Assembly (NCBI GenBank): GCA_038960095.1
Contig: CP152425.1
Location: 744,001-808,000, forward strand
Source: Symbiodolus clandestinus
Lineage (GTDB): Bacteria > Pseudomonadota > Gammaproteobacteria > Enterobacterales > G038960095
Direction of reading: 5' to 3'
DNA length: 64,000 bases
In this document: positions 25,942-35,604 of the stretch, one piece after another
Layout of the letters: every line of letters begins with the position of its first letter
Numbering within the stretch: the stretch's first letter is position 1
Position numbers and translations under genes: made by a program
The notes under the pieces: generated by a model
Seen by the model: only the letters and a program-made list of their open reading frames with translations
Told to the model about the DNA's origin: nothing
Database searches by the model: none

Positions 25942-27315
25942 CTAACTCTGGGGAAAGGCTAACAGCGGCAGTAGTCGACTAACCTTATCTAAGGTCTCCT
26001 GGTATTCGGCATCGACTTGGCTATCGGCGACAATAGCACCGCCTGCCCAAAGGGTGAGTTGTTGCTGCTCAGCGACCAAGGTACGGATCACAATGTTGGA
26101 ATCTAAGCTACCACAGCAGCTGAGATAGCCAATACTACCACAATAGGCGCCACGACGCTGCGGCTCTAAGGCTTCAATAATCACCATGGCCGCTATTTTA
26201 GGTGCACCGGTTACCGAGCCTCCGGGGAAAGTGGCACGTAGCAGATCAATAACCGTATAACGCGGATCCAACTGGGCAGTCACGGTACTCACCAGATGAT
26301 GAACGGCTGGGAAACTCTCAACCACAAATAATTCCGGGACTTGGACACTGCCGGGTAGAGCCACCCGACCAATATCATTGCGTAATAGATCAACTATCAT
26401 TAAGTTTTCTGCTCGATCTTTAACTGACATCGCTAAAGCCTCTGCAGCTTGGCGGTCATGCTGAGGATCAGCCTGACGGCGACAGGTCCCTTTAATTGGA
26501 CGGGTGGTAATTTTTCCATTGACCACCTGTAAAAAGCGTTCTGGTGAGAAGCAGAGTAAAACAGCTTCTGAGAAGCGCAGGAAGGCGGAAAAGGGGGCTT
26601 GATTAGCCATTTGCAAGTGCCGAAAAGCCTGCCAAGCATCACCTTGATAAGGGGCACAAAAGCGTTGTGCTAAATTGACTTGATAACAGTCACCCCAATG
26701 CAGATGGTGTTGAATTTTTGAAAATTTTTCTGCATAAGCGTGGTGACTCATATTAGCAGCCCAGGGTCCGGTTAACTGGAAAGGTTGACAAAGCTGGTGG
26801 TCTGCTTGTTGCTGTAGCCATTGTAGCCGTTGGGATGGTTCCTGGTGGCAAATTAACGTTAGTTGCTGCTGCTGATGGTCGGCGACTAAGGCCCAATCAT
26901 AAATTCCCATCGCCATGTCAGGCAATTGACTATCGTGAATTGCCTGACATGGCAGTTGCTCAAAACGGCGGCCTAAATCATAGCTTAATAAACCCAGGCT
27001 GCCGCCCTGAAAGGGGTAGTCGGCCTGGGATGATACAGTAGGCAGGTATCGTTGTTGTAGTTGTTGTAGGAGCAGCAGGGGATCATCACCACTGATTTGT
27101 TGTTCTTTGGATGGTTCGGTGATAGTGGTTAGCGATCCTCGGGTTACTAAGGTTGCCAGAGGATCAGCAACTAGGATATCAAATCGACTGTGTGGATGCT
27201 TGGCGCCACCAGAGTATAGCAGCTGTGCCCACGGTTGTTGTAGCAAGCAGGCATAGCGTTGAACCAAACAATCTGTCGTATAAGGCAATGCCTGGAAAAA
27301 GGGTCCAGAGGACAT
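25942..27315 (-). CDS. pabB: Aminodeoxychorismate synthase component I
   Basis: 457 residues from ATG 27315 (E. coli 453). With PabA it makes 4-amino-4-deoxychorismate for folate. Landmarks: HSRFDILVADP, YPFQGGSLGLLSYDLGRRFE, CYQVNLAQRF, TRPIKGTCRR, RAENLMIVDLLRNDIGRV and FPGGSVTGAPKI. The frame is open 51 codons further upstream (to 27468), but that extension has no homology I recognise, so the shorter start is preferred; no strong ribosome binding site supports either. No pabA or pabC is nearby. Confidence 0.92.
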   Translation of the reverse strand: MSSGPFFQALPYTTDCLVQRYACLLQQPWAQLLYSGGAKHPHSRFDILVADPLATLVTRGSLTTITEPSKEQQISGDDPLLLLQQLQQRYLPTVSSQADYPFQGGSLGLLSYDLGRRFEQLPCQAIHDSQLPDMAMGIYDWALVADHQQQQLTLICHQEPSQRLQWLQQQADHQLCQPFQLTGPWAANMSHHAYAEKFSKIQHHLHWGDCYQVNLAQRFCAPYQGDAWQAFRHLQMANQAPFSAFLRFSEAVLLCFSPERFLQVVNGKITTRPIKGTCRRQADPQHDRQAAEALAMSVKDRAENLMIVDLLRNDIGRVALPGSVQVPELFVVESFPAVHHLVSTVTAQLDPRYTVIDLLRATFPGGSVTGAPKIAAMVIIEALEPQRRGAYCGSIGYLSCCGSLDSNIVIRTLVAEQQQLTLWAGGAIVADSQVDAEYQETLDKVSRLLPLLAFPQS

Positions 27316-27468
27316 GACAACTAATGCTGAGTGAATGACAAGAATCGGCACACTATAGCATGCAGTGATCCTATTGCCAAATAGCCGGCGACCTAACGTT
27401 TTCTGTTTGGCTGCTATAGGGAGAAATTCGATACTGACTAACCAATTTGCATAGCACTCACTAATCAT

Positions 27469-27692
27469 TGTGACGGGTTATTCAAGTTAATGTCAGGGAA
27501 AATCGGGTTAAAGACAGCATCATCAACGCTAGGTTGCTCAAGTGTCAGTTGAGAAGCTATCACCTTCTACGCTATTCTGAAATCCGCTCATGGTTGCTGG
27601 ATTAACGGAATAAGAGCACCCTTCTAGAGATTGAAAAGCGGGTCAACGATCGGTAGATTCCGAAGCTCTGACCCATGGAATGGATGCTTAAA
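27469..27692. other. Gap with IS30 left-end remnant
   Basis: 27598-27655 matches the left end of an IS30-family element (GATTAACGGAATAAG and CCCTTCTAGAGATTG), the same segment found reversed at 54550-54605. The rest shows nothing. Confidence 0.5.
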
Positions 27693-28051
27693 ATGCCTAA
27701 AAGGAATCAGCAGTTACTGGAAAGTATTCCGGGCATCGGTGAGACATTAAGCAGCAGCTTGCTGGCCTATGTTGGTGATATATCGAAATTCAGTAGTAGT
27801 AAGGCAGTCGTAGCTTATGCTGGGCTAAATCCAAAACGGGGCATGTAGCCCTCAGGAAAGCGTTATATATGCCTGCCCTGGCAGCTATAACCTGTAATGC
27901 AGTAGTGAAAGCTCAGAGGGAACGCTTAGTATCACGCCATAAAGGTGGCAAGATTGGCATCTGTGCGGCCATGCGTAAGTTACCACAACTGGCCTATGGC
28001 GTACTGAAATCTGGGATGCCCTTTGATGAAAAAATAGTGCTTGCATCGTGA
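27693..28051 (+). pseudogene. IS110/IS116-family transposase remnant
   Basis: ATG 27693 starts LLESIPGIGETLSSSLLAYV and SSKAVVAYAGLNPKRG, the helix-hairpin-helix (transposase_20) region of IS110 elements, then stops at 27846. After the loss of about 25 residues and a change of frame, the C-terminus resumes at 27851: LRKALYMPALAAITCN and AAMRKLPQLAYGVLKSGMPFD. The N-terminal RuvC-like domain is absent. Both element ends are unclear. Confidence 0.8.
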
Positions 28052-28158
28052 CAAGTAAGACGGTACCTACTCAGTGTCATGAACGACACGCTAAGCTAGT
28101 ACAACTAATGAGAATATCAATGGCCTCATTCGCCGTTCTTGGCCTAAAGGAACTGATT

Positions 28159-30540
28159 TTAAACCGCTGAGCATGAATTAATCATTGCTGACAACTGGTT
28201 GGTTTGCTCAGCAGGCAACAACCTCTCTAGCCCTCGTAGCAATAGCTCATCCGACTGCTGCAAAACAGTAATAGCTGTCGATCCTTTATCGAACAGTCCC
28301 CAAATCCTAGTCGTGGTAGCAGATTCACTTTTCAATAGGTGAGTGATATGAGCTTCCAAGGTTCGTCGATTCCAATCCGGGTAACGCTCAAGCAATTTTT
28401 TCAGCAACCAATAGCGCTGCAATAGCGGCTGTGTATGGGCTGCCAATAATTGCAATTGAGGAATGTGCTGTAAATTAACCTGATAGCTCATTTTTTGGTA
28501 GCTGATCCAATGTTGTCTCAATAATTCTTGGGCAATTAACTCAATGCTTTGAACTAAGTTTAGGTTATTGTAATTAACAAACAGATCGGCCTGCAGGATA
28601 GGGTGCAGTGGTGCAATGTCGGTAACCAAAGCATTTTTATCGAGAGTCGGCTGATTGAGTAATAGATTAGCGATCAGAGAGGGTAGCACCAGCAGATGCT
28701 GAATGTTATTAGCATAGTAACAGAGAGAAACCTTTAGCTGTTTAGGCAGTATTATTGTTGGATCGGGCTGATCAACGTTTAATAGCTGGACTTTTCCTAT
28801 GCGTAAAACCTGCTGCAGCAATTCATAAGCTGACAGATTGGGTATCGTGCAATGCTCACTGTAGGGTGCATTTTTCCATAACATCAGATAGCTGGCCATT
28901 TGCTCTATTAGCTGTGACTGTAACAATTGTTGTCCGCTTGCTGCCAATAAAATCGAGACGCAGAGATTAACTGCATTCACTGCCGCTGCACTGTTTATGC
29001 GTTCCATTAGCCGCTGTGCTAAATCATTAACTAAAATTGGATTGTCCTTGATAAGATAGGGATCGCCTTTGCCAGCTTTAGATCGCCAATCCGGCCTCTG
29101 CTGGTCAAAGTAGTGTTCAAGTATTAAGGGTTGTCCAAAATTAACGGTACAGTACCCTAAATTCCTTAGCGTTGGTAATATCTTCAGTAAACGCCAGGTA
29201 CTCTCTGGTTGCTTGGTATTGCCTGATAACTCCCGTACATAAGTTTGGGATTCCATCACATGTTCATAGCTTAAGTAGATAGGAACTAATGCCACTGGGC
29301 GAGACAGTCCGTTGAGTACTGCTTGTAAGCTCATACTAAAAAGGCCTGTTTTCGGAGCTAACAGTCGCCCGGTTCGAGAACGCCCTCCTTCAATAAAGTA
29401 CTCTACAGAGCAACCTTGAGTTAGCAGGTAGGTTAAATATTCTCGAAGCGCACTAAAATAGAGTTTATTCCCTTTAAAACTCCGTCGGATGAAAAAAGCC
29501 CCCATTTTTCGAAAAAGTCGCCCGACAGGCCAAAAATTTAGATTAATCCCAGCAGCAATATAGGGAGGTGCTAATCCTTGGTAATACAGCACGTAGGAAA
29601 GCAATAGGTAATCCATATGGCTGCGGTGGCAGGGTAGATAGATGAGTTCATAGCCTGACAGCGCTAGTTGCCGAACTGGTTGTGCATGATTGATCTCTAT
29701 TCCCTGGTACAAGCGATACCATAACCAAGTAAACAGGCGATCAGCACAACGAACCACTCGGTAAGAGTAGTCGGCAGCCATTTCATTGAGAATCGCCAAA
29801 GTTTGCTTCTCAATCAGTGCTTTAGGGCGTTGTTTGTTTTTCGCTTCTACGGTGATAGCCGTCTGTAGAGTTGTGGCCTGCAAACAATATTGTAGCTGCG
29901 AAGAGCGTTTAGCCAGTAAAGGTCCCGTTGCCATCTGATGGCAGCGAGCCAGTTGTTGTCGGGCAAGGCGTAGTAAAGGTAACAAACCTTTTGAACTCAT
30001 CGCTATCCGCGGGATCAGTAGTGATAAAGCCACCGGTGGAGCTGAATAAATAAACAGATCGCGTCCATAGTGAATCGCTTGTTGTGCTATTTGCCAACGG
30101 GTCATTGGGCGTCTAAGTACTGAATCGTGCGTTATCCCGTAACCGGGTAAGCGGCCCCATAATGGGGATACGAGGACTAGGTAAACGGTCGGATCTGTTG
30201 GCGCGTTTAAAGTCGCTAACTGTTGCCAAAGCCAGTCAACTGAGGCTGTGTCCAATTGTAGTGGATGAGATGTTTGGCTTAGAAATAGATAACGTGGTTG
30301 CGTTTTTCCATTAATCGTATCGCTTTTTAATGGATCAGGCAGCTGCTGTTTTAAGCAATAGCATTGCAAGGCGAGCAGATCAAGCTCTGAACGGCGAGGA
30401 AGCAAATAAATAATTCGCCCATCAGTTGGCCAAAGAGTTACAGTGGCTGAAGGAATGGTTTTTATATTCCGTACCCACAGCCTAAGCCATAAACTGAATC
30501 CTTGTCGTAATATACGGCATCTCGTAAACAATCGGCTCAT
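28159..30540 (-). CDS. plsB: Glycerol-3-phosphate acyltransferase
   Basis: 793 residues (E. coli 807). This inner-membrane enzyme performs the first acylation of sn-glycerol 3-phosphate. All four acyltransferase blocks are present: HRSHMDYLLLSYVLYYQG, GRLFRKMGAFFIRRSFKGNK, YFIEGGRSRTGRLL and VALVPIYLSYEHV. ATG 30540 is preceded by AGAGGT five bases upstream, which beats an ATG 30 bases earlier. In E. coli dgkA lies beside plsB; here a broken dgkA is 10 kb away. It is divergent from yigL. Confidence 0.96.
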   Translation of the reverse strand: MSRLFTRCRILRQGFSLWLRLWVRNIKTIPSATVTLWPTDGRIIYLLPRRSELDLLALQCYCLKQQLPDPLKSDTINGKTQPRYLFLSQTSHPLQLDTASVDWLWQQLATLNAPTDPTVYLVLVSPLWGRLPGYGITHDSVLRRPMTRWQIAQQAIHYGRDLFIYSAPPVALSLLIPRIAMSSKGLLPLLRLARQQLARCHQMATGPLLAKRSSQLQYCLQATTLQTAITVEAKNKQRPKALIEKQTLAILNEMAADYSYRVVRCADRLFTWLWYRLYQGIEINHAQPVRQLALSGYELIYLPCHRSHMDYLLLSYVLYYQGLAPPYIAAGINLNFWPVGRLFRKMGAFFIRRSFKGNKLYFSALREYLTYLLTQGCSVEYFIEGGRSRTGRLLAPKTGLFSMSLQAVLNGLSRPVALVPIYLSYEHVMESQTYVRELSGNTKQPESTWRLLKILPTLRNLGYCTVNFGQPLILEHYFDQQRPDWRSKAGKGDPYLIKDNPILVNDLAQRLMERINSAAAVNAVNLCVSILLAASGQQLLQSQLIEQMASYLMLWKNAPYSEHCTIPNLSAYELLQQVLRIGKVQLLNVDQPDPTIILPKQLKVSLCYYANNIQHLLVLPSLIANLLLNQPTLDKNALVTDIAPLHPILQADLFVNYNNLNLVQSIELIAQELLRQHWISYQKMSYQVNLQHIPQLQLLAAHTQPLLQRYWLLKKLLERYPDWNRRTLEAHITHLLKSESATTTRIWGLFDKGSTAITVLQQSDELLLRGLERLLPAEQTNQLSAMINSCSAV

Positions 30541-30707
30541 CTTACCTCTTCTAGAAAAAATGCTGGCCATTATAGCAGATTTCAGATTCCAGGTTATAGG
30601 TGGTAATCAGGGATGGTTTTTGAAGACTAGGAAATTTTCAGTTAGAGTAGCTAAGGGTTTCTTTGAGATCGATTGAGCAATCTTTGAAAACAAGGGGAGA
30701 ATTATTG

Positions 30708-31526
30708 ATGAGCCGTTATTCGGTTATTATTGCTGATTTGGACGGTACACTGTTTAATCAACAGCATACAATGAGTCCACTCACCCGGAAAATTATTGGC
30801 CTATTGGTCGAACACGGGTTTCATTTTATATTTGCAACCGGCCGACATTTCATCGATGTTCGGGTTATTCAGGAAAAACTAGGCGTCCAGTGCTTTATGA
30901 TTACCTCTAATGGGGCTCGTGTCCATGATGATCAGGGAAACCTGTTGTTTAAGCAAGATATTCCCATGCCCATTACCCATCAGTTACTTCAATTGGTCCC
31001 TTTGGAACACGGAGTTATTACTAGCGCTTATCACGAATCAGGATGGTTTGTTAACTCTTTGTTAAAAGAAGATAAGCTCTTTCACCCCGATTCTGGTTTT
31101 CAAAGTTATCAGTTTCCTGAATGTTTACAAGAGTTGCCTCCTCTCAATAAGATATTTTATTTAGGTCAGACAGAAATGTTAAGCAACCTAGCAAGGACTG
31201 TCCAAACTGCTTGGCCAAGCAGTGTCAATGTAACGCTGTCTAACCAGTATTGCTTGGAGGTGATGGCGAGTAATGTCTCCAAAGGGCATGCATTGCAGAG
31301 GCTATTGGCACACCCCACGTTTGCGGCTAATAACTATACCCTGGAGGATTGCATTGCCTTTGGCGATGGGATGAATGATTTAGAGATGCTTTCTTTAGTG
31401 GGTAAGGGCTGTATTATGGCTAATGCATCGCCTCAGCTTAAAGAAAGTTTGCCTGAATTAGAGGTTATCGGTGATAACCTCTCAGACGCTGTGGCCCATT
31501 ATTTGCGCAAAAAATGCTTTATTTAA
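30708..31526 (+). CDS. yigL: HAD-superfamily phosphatase YigL (pyridoxal phosphate phosphatase type)
   Basis: 272 residues of the Cof-type HAD IIB subfamily. Nucleophile motif IADLDGTLF (Asp10, Asp12), FATGRHFIDV, MITSNGARVHD, then SKGHAL and FGDGMNDLEMLS with the acid residues of motif IV. The end ELEVIGDNLSDAVAHYLR parallels E. coli YigL more closely than YidA. ATG 30708 follows GGGGAGA. E. coli YigL dephosphorylates pyridoxal phosphate and sugar phosphates. Confidence 0.85.
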   Translation: MSRYSVIIADLDGTLFNQQHTMSPLTRKIIGLLVEHGFHFIFATGRHFIDVRVIQEKLGVQCFMITSNGARVHDDQGNLLFKQDIPMPITHQLLQLVPLEHGVITSAYHESGWFVNSLLKEDKLFHPDSGFQSYQFPECLQELPPLNKIFYLGQTEMLSNLARTVQTAWPSSVNVTLSNQYCLEVMASNVSKGHALQRLLAHPTFAANNYTLEDCIAFGDGMNDLEMLSLVGKGCIMANASPQLKESLPELEVIGDNLSDAVAHYLRKKCFI

Positions 31527-31690
31527 AGGATTGTTAGCACTAAAGTCTCAGCTTTATGGGCTTTTTCTAGCTACAAATTGATTCCTACTCCAGCTTTATT
31601 TTTTACAAAACCTATTGCGTTTTAGCTCACGTGACACCGTGCTGTGATTAACGCCGATACTATCCGCTACTACGATTAAAGTACTATTTG
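31527..31690. other. IS30 transposase fragment (minus strand), helix-turn-helix part
   Basis: On the minus strand 31614-31680 reads VVADSIGVNHSTVSRELKRN, the N-terminal HTH of IS30-family transposases. The same segment occurs in a diverged copy at 54465-54530. No other part of the element survives here. It abuts the 5' edge of an ADP-ribosyltransferase remnant. Confidence 0.7.
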
Positions 31691-32052
31691 GTTTTGTGCA
31701 ATTATTTTTCGGGTGATTACGCTATAATCAATGCCTTATACCGAATGAATTGCACGATTAAGAGTGACATCAAGCTGTACCGTGTAGTAGTGCTCCCTAA
31801 CCAGGTTTTGAGCGTATCAAAAGGCTATCAGGAAATTTTAAACAACTCCTATTTTAGTGAAAAAACTATGGCTAAGCATCATCAAAATGTACTTTTCGTT
31901 ATTGAAAAATCCGCACAGCACGCCGTAGATATTCAAAATCTCAGTCCTTATTCGGAAAAGAGACACTATTTGCTCGCACCAATGTGTTTAAAATCATTAA
32001 AACTAAACAAAATGGTGATTTTTATCAAGTCAATATGTGTTACGAGGTCTAG
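31691..32052 (+). pseudogene. ADP-ribosyltransferase (R-S-ExE class) remnant, N-terminally cut and frameshifted
   Basis: The readable part carries the landmarks of arginine-type ADP-ribosyltransferase toxins: DYAIINALYRMN, LYRVV (the NAD-contacting Arg), then NVLFVIEKS and VDIQNLSPYSEK. After 31960 the frame is lost; in the -1 frame it continues ETLFARTNVFKIIK to a stop at 32050. One extra A in the run at 31956-31959 would restore YSEKETLF, which contains the catalytic E-x-E and the usual LF.P.T.FKV end. There is no credible start; an IS30 fragment lies where the N-terminus should be. Such enzymes modify host proteins, so this is a dead effector. Confidence 0.6.
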
Positions 32053-32160
32053 AAACGGTATTCAATCGGCTAAAGAATTTATGTCAAATCGAGCACCCTG
32101 AATAGTTCTGCGCTACCGAGGTCTTAAAAAGAGAGCTTTTTCCGAATTTAGGTTATTTAA

Positions 32161-32760
32161 CTAAGCGTACTCAAGTTGTGGCATACGTTGATAAAGGCGA
32201 TAAGCCACTTGGTTGCTCAGTTTTTCTCGGTGTAGCTGCCAGTGGGTGGGTATGGTAGTTGGCTGCCAGTCAATCTCTGTTTCCAGGTAGATCCAGGCTT
32301 CTTCGGTTAGCCAGTGGTGTTGTTCTAAGAGGGTGATTAGCGATGGTAGCATTGCTTGGTGGAATGGGGGATCTAAGAACACCAGAGTAAAGCGGCGCTC
32401 GGCGGTTTGGGCAAGGTATTGCTGGGCATCGACACAGTAGATGATGGCTTGCTGGCTAGAAACTGCCAGTTGTTGCAGTGTTTGTTGTAATTGTTGTACG
32501 ACGTTTGGATTATGTTCGAGTAAGCAAATGTGGTTCGCTCCGCGTGATAAGGCTTCAAGGCCTAGAGCGCCGCTACCGGCAAAACAATCCAATACTTGGG
32601 CATCTGGTAGCTGTGGTGCTAACCAATTAAATAGCGTCTCCCGCCAACGGTCGCTGGTGGGGCGAAGCCCAGGCTCGGCTAAAACAGTTAATTTTTTTCC
32701 GCGCCAGCGGCCGGCGATCAGGCGGACCTGACCAAGCTGCTGCGGTGTCCTGTTTTTCAT
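32161..32760 (-). CDS. rsmD: 16S rRNA (guanine966-N2)-methyltransferase
   Basis: 199 residues from ATG 32760 (E. coli 198). Methylates G966 in the assembled 30S subunit. QVRLIAGRWRGKKL, GLRPTSDRWRETLFNWL, LDCFAGSGALGLEALSRGA (SAM-binding) and the catalytic FLDPPFH are present, as is the terminal KLSNQVAYRLYQR. Divergent from ftsY as in E. coli. Confidence 0.94.
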   Translation of the reverse strand: MKNRTPQQLGQVRLIAGRWRGKKLTVLAEPGLRPTSDRWRETLFNWLAPQLPDAQVLDCFAGSGALGLEALSRGANHICLLEHNPNVVQQLQQTLQQLAVSSQQAIIYCVDAQQYLAQTAERRFTLVFLDPPFHQAMLPSLITLLEQHHWLTEEAWIYLETEIDWQPTTIPTHWQLHREKLSNQVAYRLYQRMPQLEYA

Positions 32761-32930
32761 CAGTAATGGCCATGCTACAATAGCATCATTCAATTTAAGC
32801 TAATCAGTATAGCGGACTACGGCGACTTGATGCTAAGTATCATTAAAAATGTAGCTTAGGAGAACCAAAAGATGGTTATCGTCTCCTTGTTTGCCGCATG
32901 CTGAGGTTAATCAGTTAGGGTGGAAATAAT

Positions 32931-34094
32931 ATGGAAAAAGAGGGTCGTTCACGCTTTCTGACCTGGTTATTTGGCCGAGAAGATCCCTCTCAAGTAGCAG
33001 GAGAGACTGCTGAAATAGTATCCGAAGAAGCCACCGTAGATGATAACACGTCTGCAGAAGAGCAGGCACAGTCTGTTGGCAACGATCAATTATCGGAGGA
33101 GCTATCTCAGCAGCAAGATGAAAGGTTGCTGCTAGGCAACAGTGAGGCATCGCTGTCAGAGGCACCAGCCAGCGCATTACAGCGTCTAGCCCAGCGGCTG
33201 CGAAAAACTCGGCAGGCGTTGGGAAGCCAGGTTTTAGGGTTATTAGGACAGCGACGGTTAGATCGAGCGCTGTTGGATAGTATCGAAGAGCAATTGCTGT
33301 TAGCGGATGTTGGCTTACCGACCACTATGCTGTTAATCCAATCTTTAGAGCAAACATTTAAAGAGGGGCAACTGGTCGATGCCAAAGCTTGGCAATCACA
33401 ACTGAAAAGTTTGCTTTCTAGCTGGTTAAAGCCGGTTGAACAGCCCTTAACGATAACTGCCTCCTGTCCTTATGTGATATTGATGGTTGGTGTTAACGGA
33501 GTAGGCAAGACCACAACTATTGGTAAATTAGCTTACCAGCTTCAACGATCGGGTAAATCAGTTATGCTAGCAGCCGCTGATACTTTTCGAGCGGCTGCTG
33601 TCGAACAGCTGCAAGCTTGGGGTGAGCGCAGCCAGATTCCGGTGATTGCGCAACCAACTAGCACTGACGCGGCTGCGGTTGCCTTTGATGCTCTACAGGC
33701 TGCCAAGGCACGTCAAATCGATGTTTTAATCATTGATACTGCAGGACGCCTACACAATAAAGAGCACTTGATGGTGTCACTGCAAAAGATGTTACGGGTG
33801 CTCAAAAAATTAGATCCTCAGGCTCCTCATGAGATCTTATTGACGGTAGATGCGACAACCGGTCAGAATGCAATTAGTCAGGTAAAGCTATTTCACCAGG
33901 CTGTTGGCGTCACCGGGATTGTTTTGAGTAAACTGGAGGGTACCGCTAAAGGTGGCGTGCTATTGGCTTTAGCTAAACAATTTCCTATTCCTATTCGTTA
34001 TCTCGGTTTAGGAGAACAGCTGGATGATCTGCAGCCTTTTGTAGCAACTGAGTTTATTGAAGCACTATTCATGCCAGAAGAGCGCTCATCCTAG
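32931..34094 (+). CDS. ftsY: Signal recognition particle receptor FtsY
   Basis: 387 residues against 497 in E. coli; the acidic, membrane-targeting A domain is short (roughly residues 1-85). The N domain (DRALLDSIEEQLLLADVG) and the SRP GTPase G domain follow: GVNGVGKTTTIGKLA near 187, AADTFRAAAVEQL, DTAGRLHNKE and LSKLEGTAKGGV. It docks ribosome-SRP complexes at the SecYEG translocon. In E. coli ftsE and ftsX follow in the operon; here rpoH comes next. Confidence 0.96.
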   Translation: MEKEGRSRFLTWLFGREDPSQVAGETAEIVSEEATVDDNTSAEEQAQSVGNDQLSEELSQQQDERLLLGNSEASLSEAPASALQRLAQRLRKTRQALGSQVLGLLGQRRLDRALLDSIEEQLLLADVGLPTTMLLIQSLEQTFKEGQLVDAKAWQSQLKSLLSSWLKPVEQPLTITASCPYVILMVGVNGVGKTTTIGKLAYQLQRSGKSVMLAAADTFRAAAVEQLQAWGERSQIPVIAQPTSTDAAAVAFDALQAAKARQIDVLIIDTAGRLHNKEHLMVSLQKMLRVLKKLDPQAPHEILLTVDATTGQNAISQVKLFHQAVGVTGIVLSKLEGTAKGGVLLALAKQFPIPIRYLGLGEQLDDLQPFVATEFIEALFMPEERSS

Positions 34095-34290
34095 CTATGT
34101 TATTATTAAGACAGTAAAAACAGTGTTAGTGGTTGTAGGCTCTGTATTTTTTGCGGCTGTCAATGGCAAGATAAAGTTAATGGTATAATAAATAGTTGCT
34201 CGAGAGAGAGATACGGTGTTAGCTTGTACGCTGTTAATGGGTAGTGGCAGTTTTGGCGTTTTAGTTTAATGATAGGAGTGGGAGAATTAG

Positions 34291-35142
34291 GTGAAAACAG
34301 CAACAGAAGTATGGGGCTGTTTAGTTCCTCAAGGCAGTTTAGAGGGCTATATGCAAGCTATCAGCCGTTTCCCAGTATTAACGGCTGAAGAGGAGCAGCG
34401 TTTGGCTGAGCGTCTGTTTTATCAGGGCGACTTAGAAGCCGCCAAACAGCTGATTTTATCGCATTTACGTTTTGTAGTCCGGATCGCTCGTAATTATGCA
34501 GGCTATGGTCTTCCTCAAGTTGACTTAATTCAGGAAGGCAATATTGGTTTAATGAAAGCCGTTAAGCGCTTTGATCCAACGGTGGGGGTGCGACTAGTCT
34601 CTTTTGCTATTCACTGGATAAAAGCAGAAATTCATGAATATGTATTGCGTAATTGGCGAATTGTTAAGGTAGCGACTACTAAAGCTCAGCGTAAGCTATT
34701 CTTCAATTTACGCAAAACTAAACAGCGACTAGCATGGTTTAACCGAGATGAGATTGCCACGGTGGCTGATGAATTAGGCGTTAGCAAAAAGGATGTCCGT
34801 GAGATGGAAGCTCGCTTGATTGCCCAAGATCTCTACTTTGATGTTAAAGCAGAAAATGAAAACTCTGAAGATGCAGTTCCTTTGTTTTATCTGGAAGATA
34901 AAAGCTCTAATTTTGCGGTAGATGTTGAATCTGAAGAGTGGGAAACTCGTGCAGCTAATAAACTCAGCCAAGCCTTACAGCGTTTGGATGATCGTACCCA
35001 ACACATTATCCGATCTCGTTGGCTAGAGTCTCAAAAAGCAACGCTACAGGAGCTGGCAGAGCAGTATCAGGTATCTGCTGAGCGCATTCGCCAGCTGGAG
35101 CAGAAAGGCCTTAAAACGCTGCAACACTACGTGCAAGTTTAA
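34291..35142 (+). CDS. rpoH: RNA polymerase heat-shock sigma factor (sigma-32)
   Basis: 283 residues (E. coli 284). Region 2 includes LPQVDLIQEGNIGLMKAVKR and SFAIHWIKAEIHEYVLRNWR; the sigma-32-specific RpoH box QRKLFFNLRKTKQ is intact; region 4 ends with ATLQELAEQYQVSAERIRQL. The start is GTG 34291 after GGAGTGGGAGA, with the alternative codons further in and less suitable. It should control groEL, clpPX and lon of this window. Only 196 bases separate it from ftsY, with no trace of ftsEX recognised. Confidence 0.96.
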   Translation: MKTATEVWGCLVPQGSLEGYMQAISRFPVLTAEEEQRLAERLFYQGDLEAAKQLILSHLRFVVRIARNYAGYGLPQVDLIQEGNIGLMKAVKRFDPTVGVRLVSFAIHWIKAEIHEYVLRNWRIVKVATTKAQRKLFFNLRKTKQRLAWFNRDEIATVADELGVSKKDVREMEARLIAQDLYFDVKAENENSEDAVPLFYLEDKSSNFAVDVESEEWETRAANKLSQALQRLDDRTQHIIRSRWLESQKATLQELAEQYQVSAERIRQLEQKGLKTLQHYVQV

Positions 35143-35344
35143 AATTTTCGGTGGTGGTTCAGAATGACTGATTACGGGAGTTATAGAATCGAATTTTCCC
35201 CGTTTCTTTACTAGGTTTCTGCTGAGGGTTAAATACACCCACCAGCCAGGCGTTTTGAGCTATCAGTTATTATGGCCCATAGTTCCATAAGCTGCCTCCG
35301 GTTGGCTAGTTTACAAGCATTCTTTAAAAGTGTCCGAAAGCAGG
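35143..35344. other. Non-coding remnant
   Basis: No frame or family recognised. It leads into IS debris at 35345. Confidence 0.3.
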
Positions 35345-35395
35345 TTACATGACTGGATCAAATTTCAATTGTTGATTTTGGATCAGTTTTGCACG
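35345..35395. repeat. 50-base dispersed repeat S (copy 1)
   Basis: GACTGGATCAAATTTCAAT and GTTGATTTTGGATCAG recur at 60969-61013 with one mismatch over 45 bases. The inner part is an imperfect inverted repeat (GATCAAATTTCAA / TTGATTTTGGATC), so it may be an IS end or mini-element. Confidence 0.65.
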
Positions 35396-35604
35396 CCCTC
35401 ATGCTAGTTATCAGTGGGGCACTAACGAAAACACTAATGGTTTAATCCGCCGCTGCTGGCCTAAAAAAATGCGGATGGGGGCTCTGAATAAACAGGACAT
35501 TAGAGATATGGAATTACACCTTAATATGACCGCGAGAAAAGTTCTTAAGGGCTTAACGCCAATCGAAGCTTATACCGGACGCATGTTGCACTTGTTGCGT
35601 TAAT
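35396..35604 (+). pseudogene. IS30-family transposase, C-terminal fragment with right end
   Basis: Reads YQWGTNENTNGLIRRCWPKK, GALNKQDIRDMELHLNM and GLTPIEAYTGRMLHLLR then stop, the last third of an IS30 transposase. The terminal inverted repeat TTGCACTTGTTGCGTTAATC begins inside the last codons. Solo copies of this end lie at 1621 and 44281. Confidence 0.8.
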
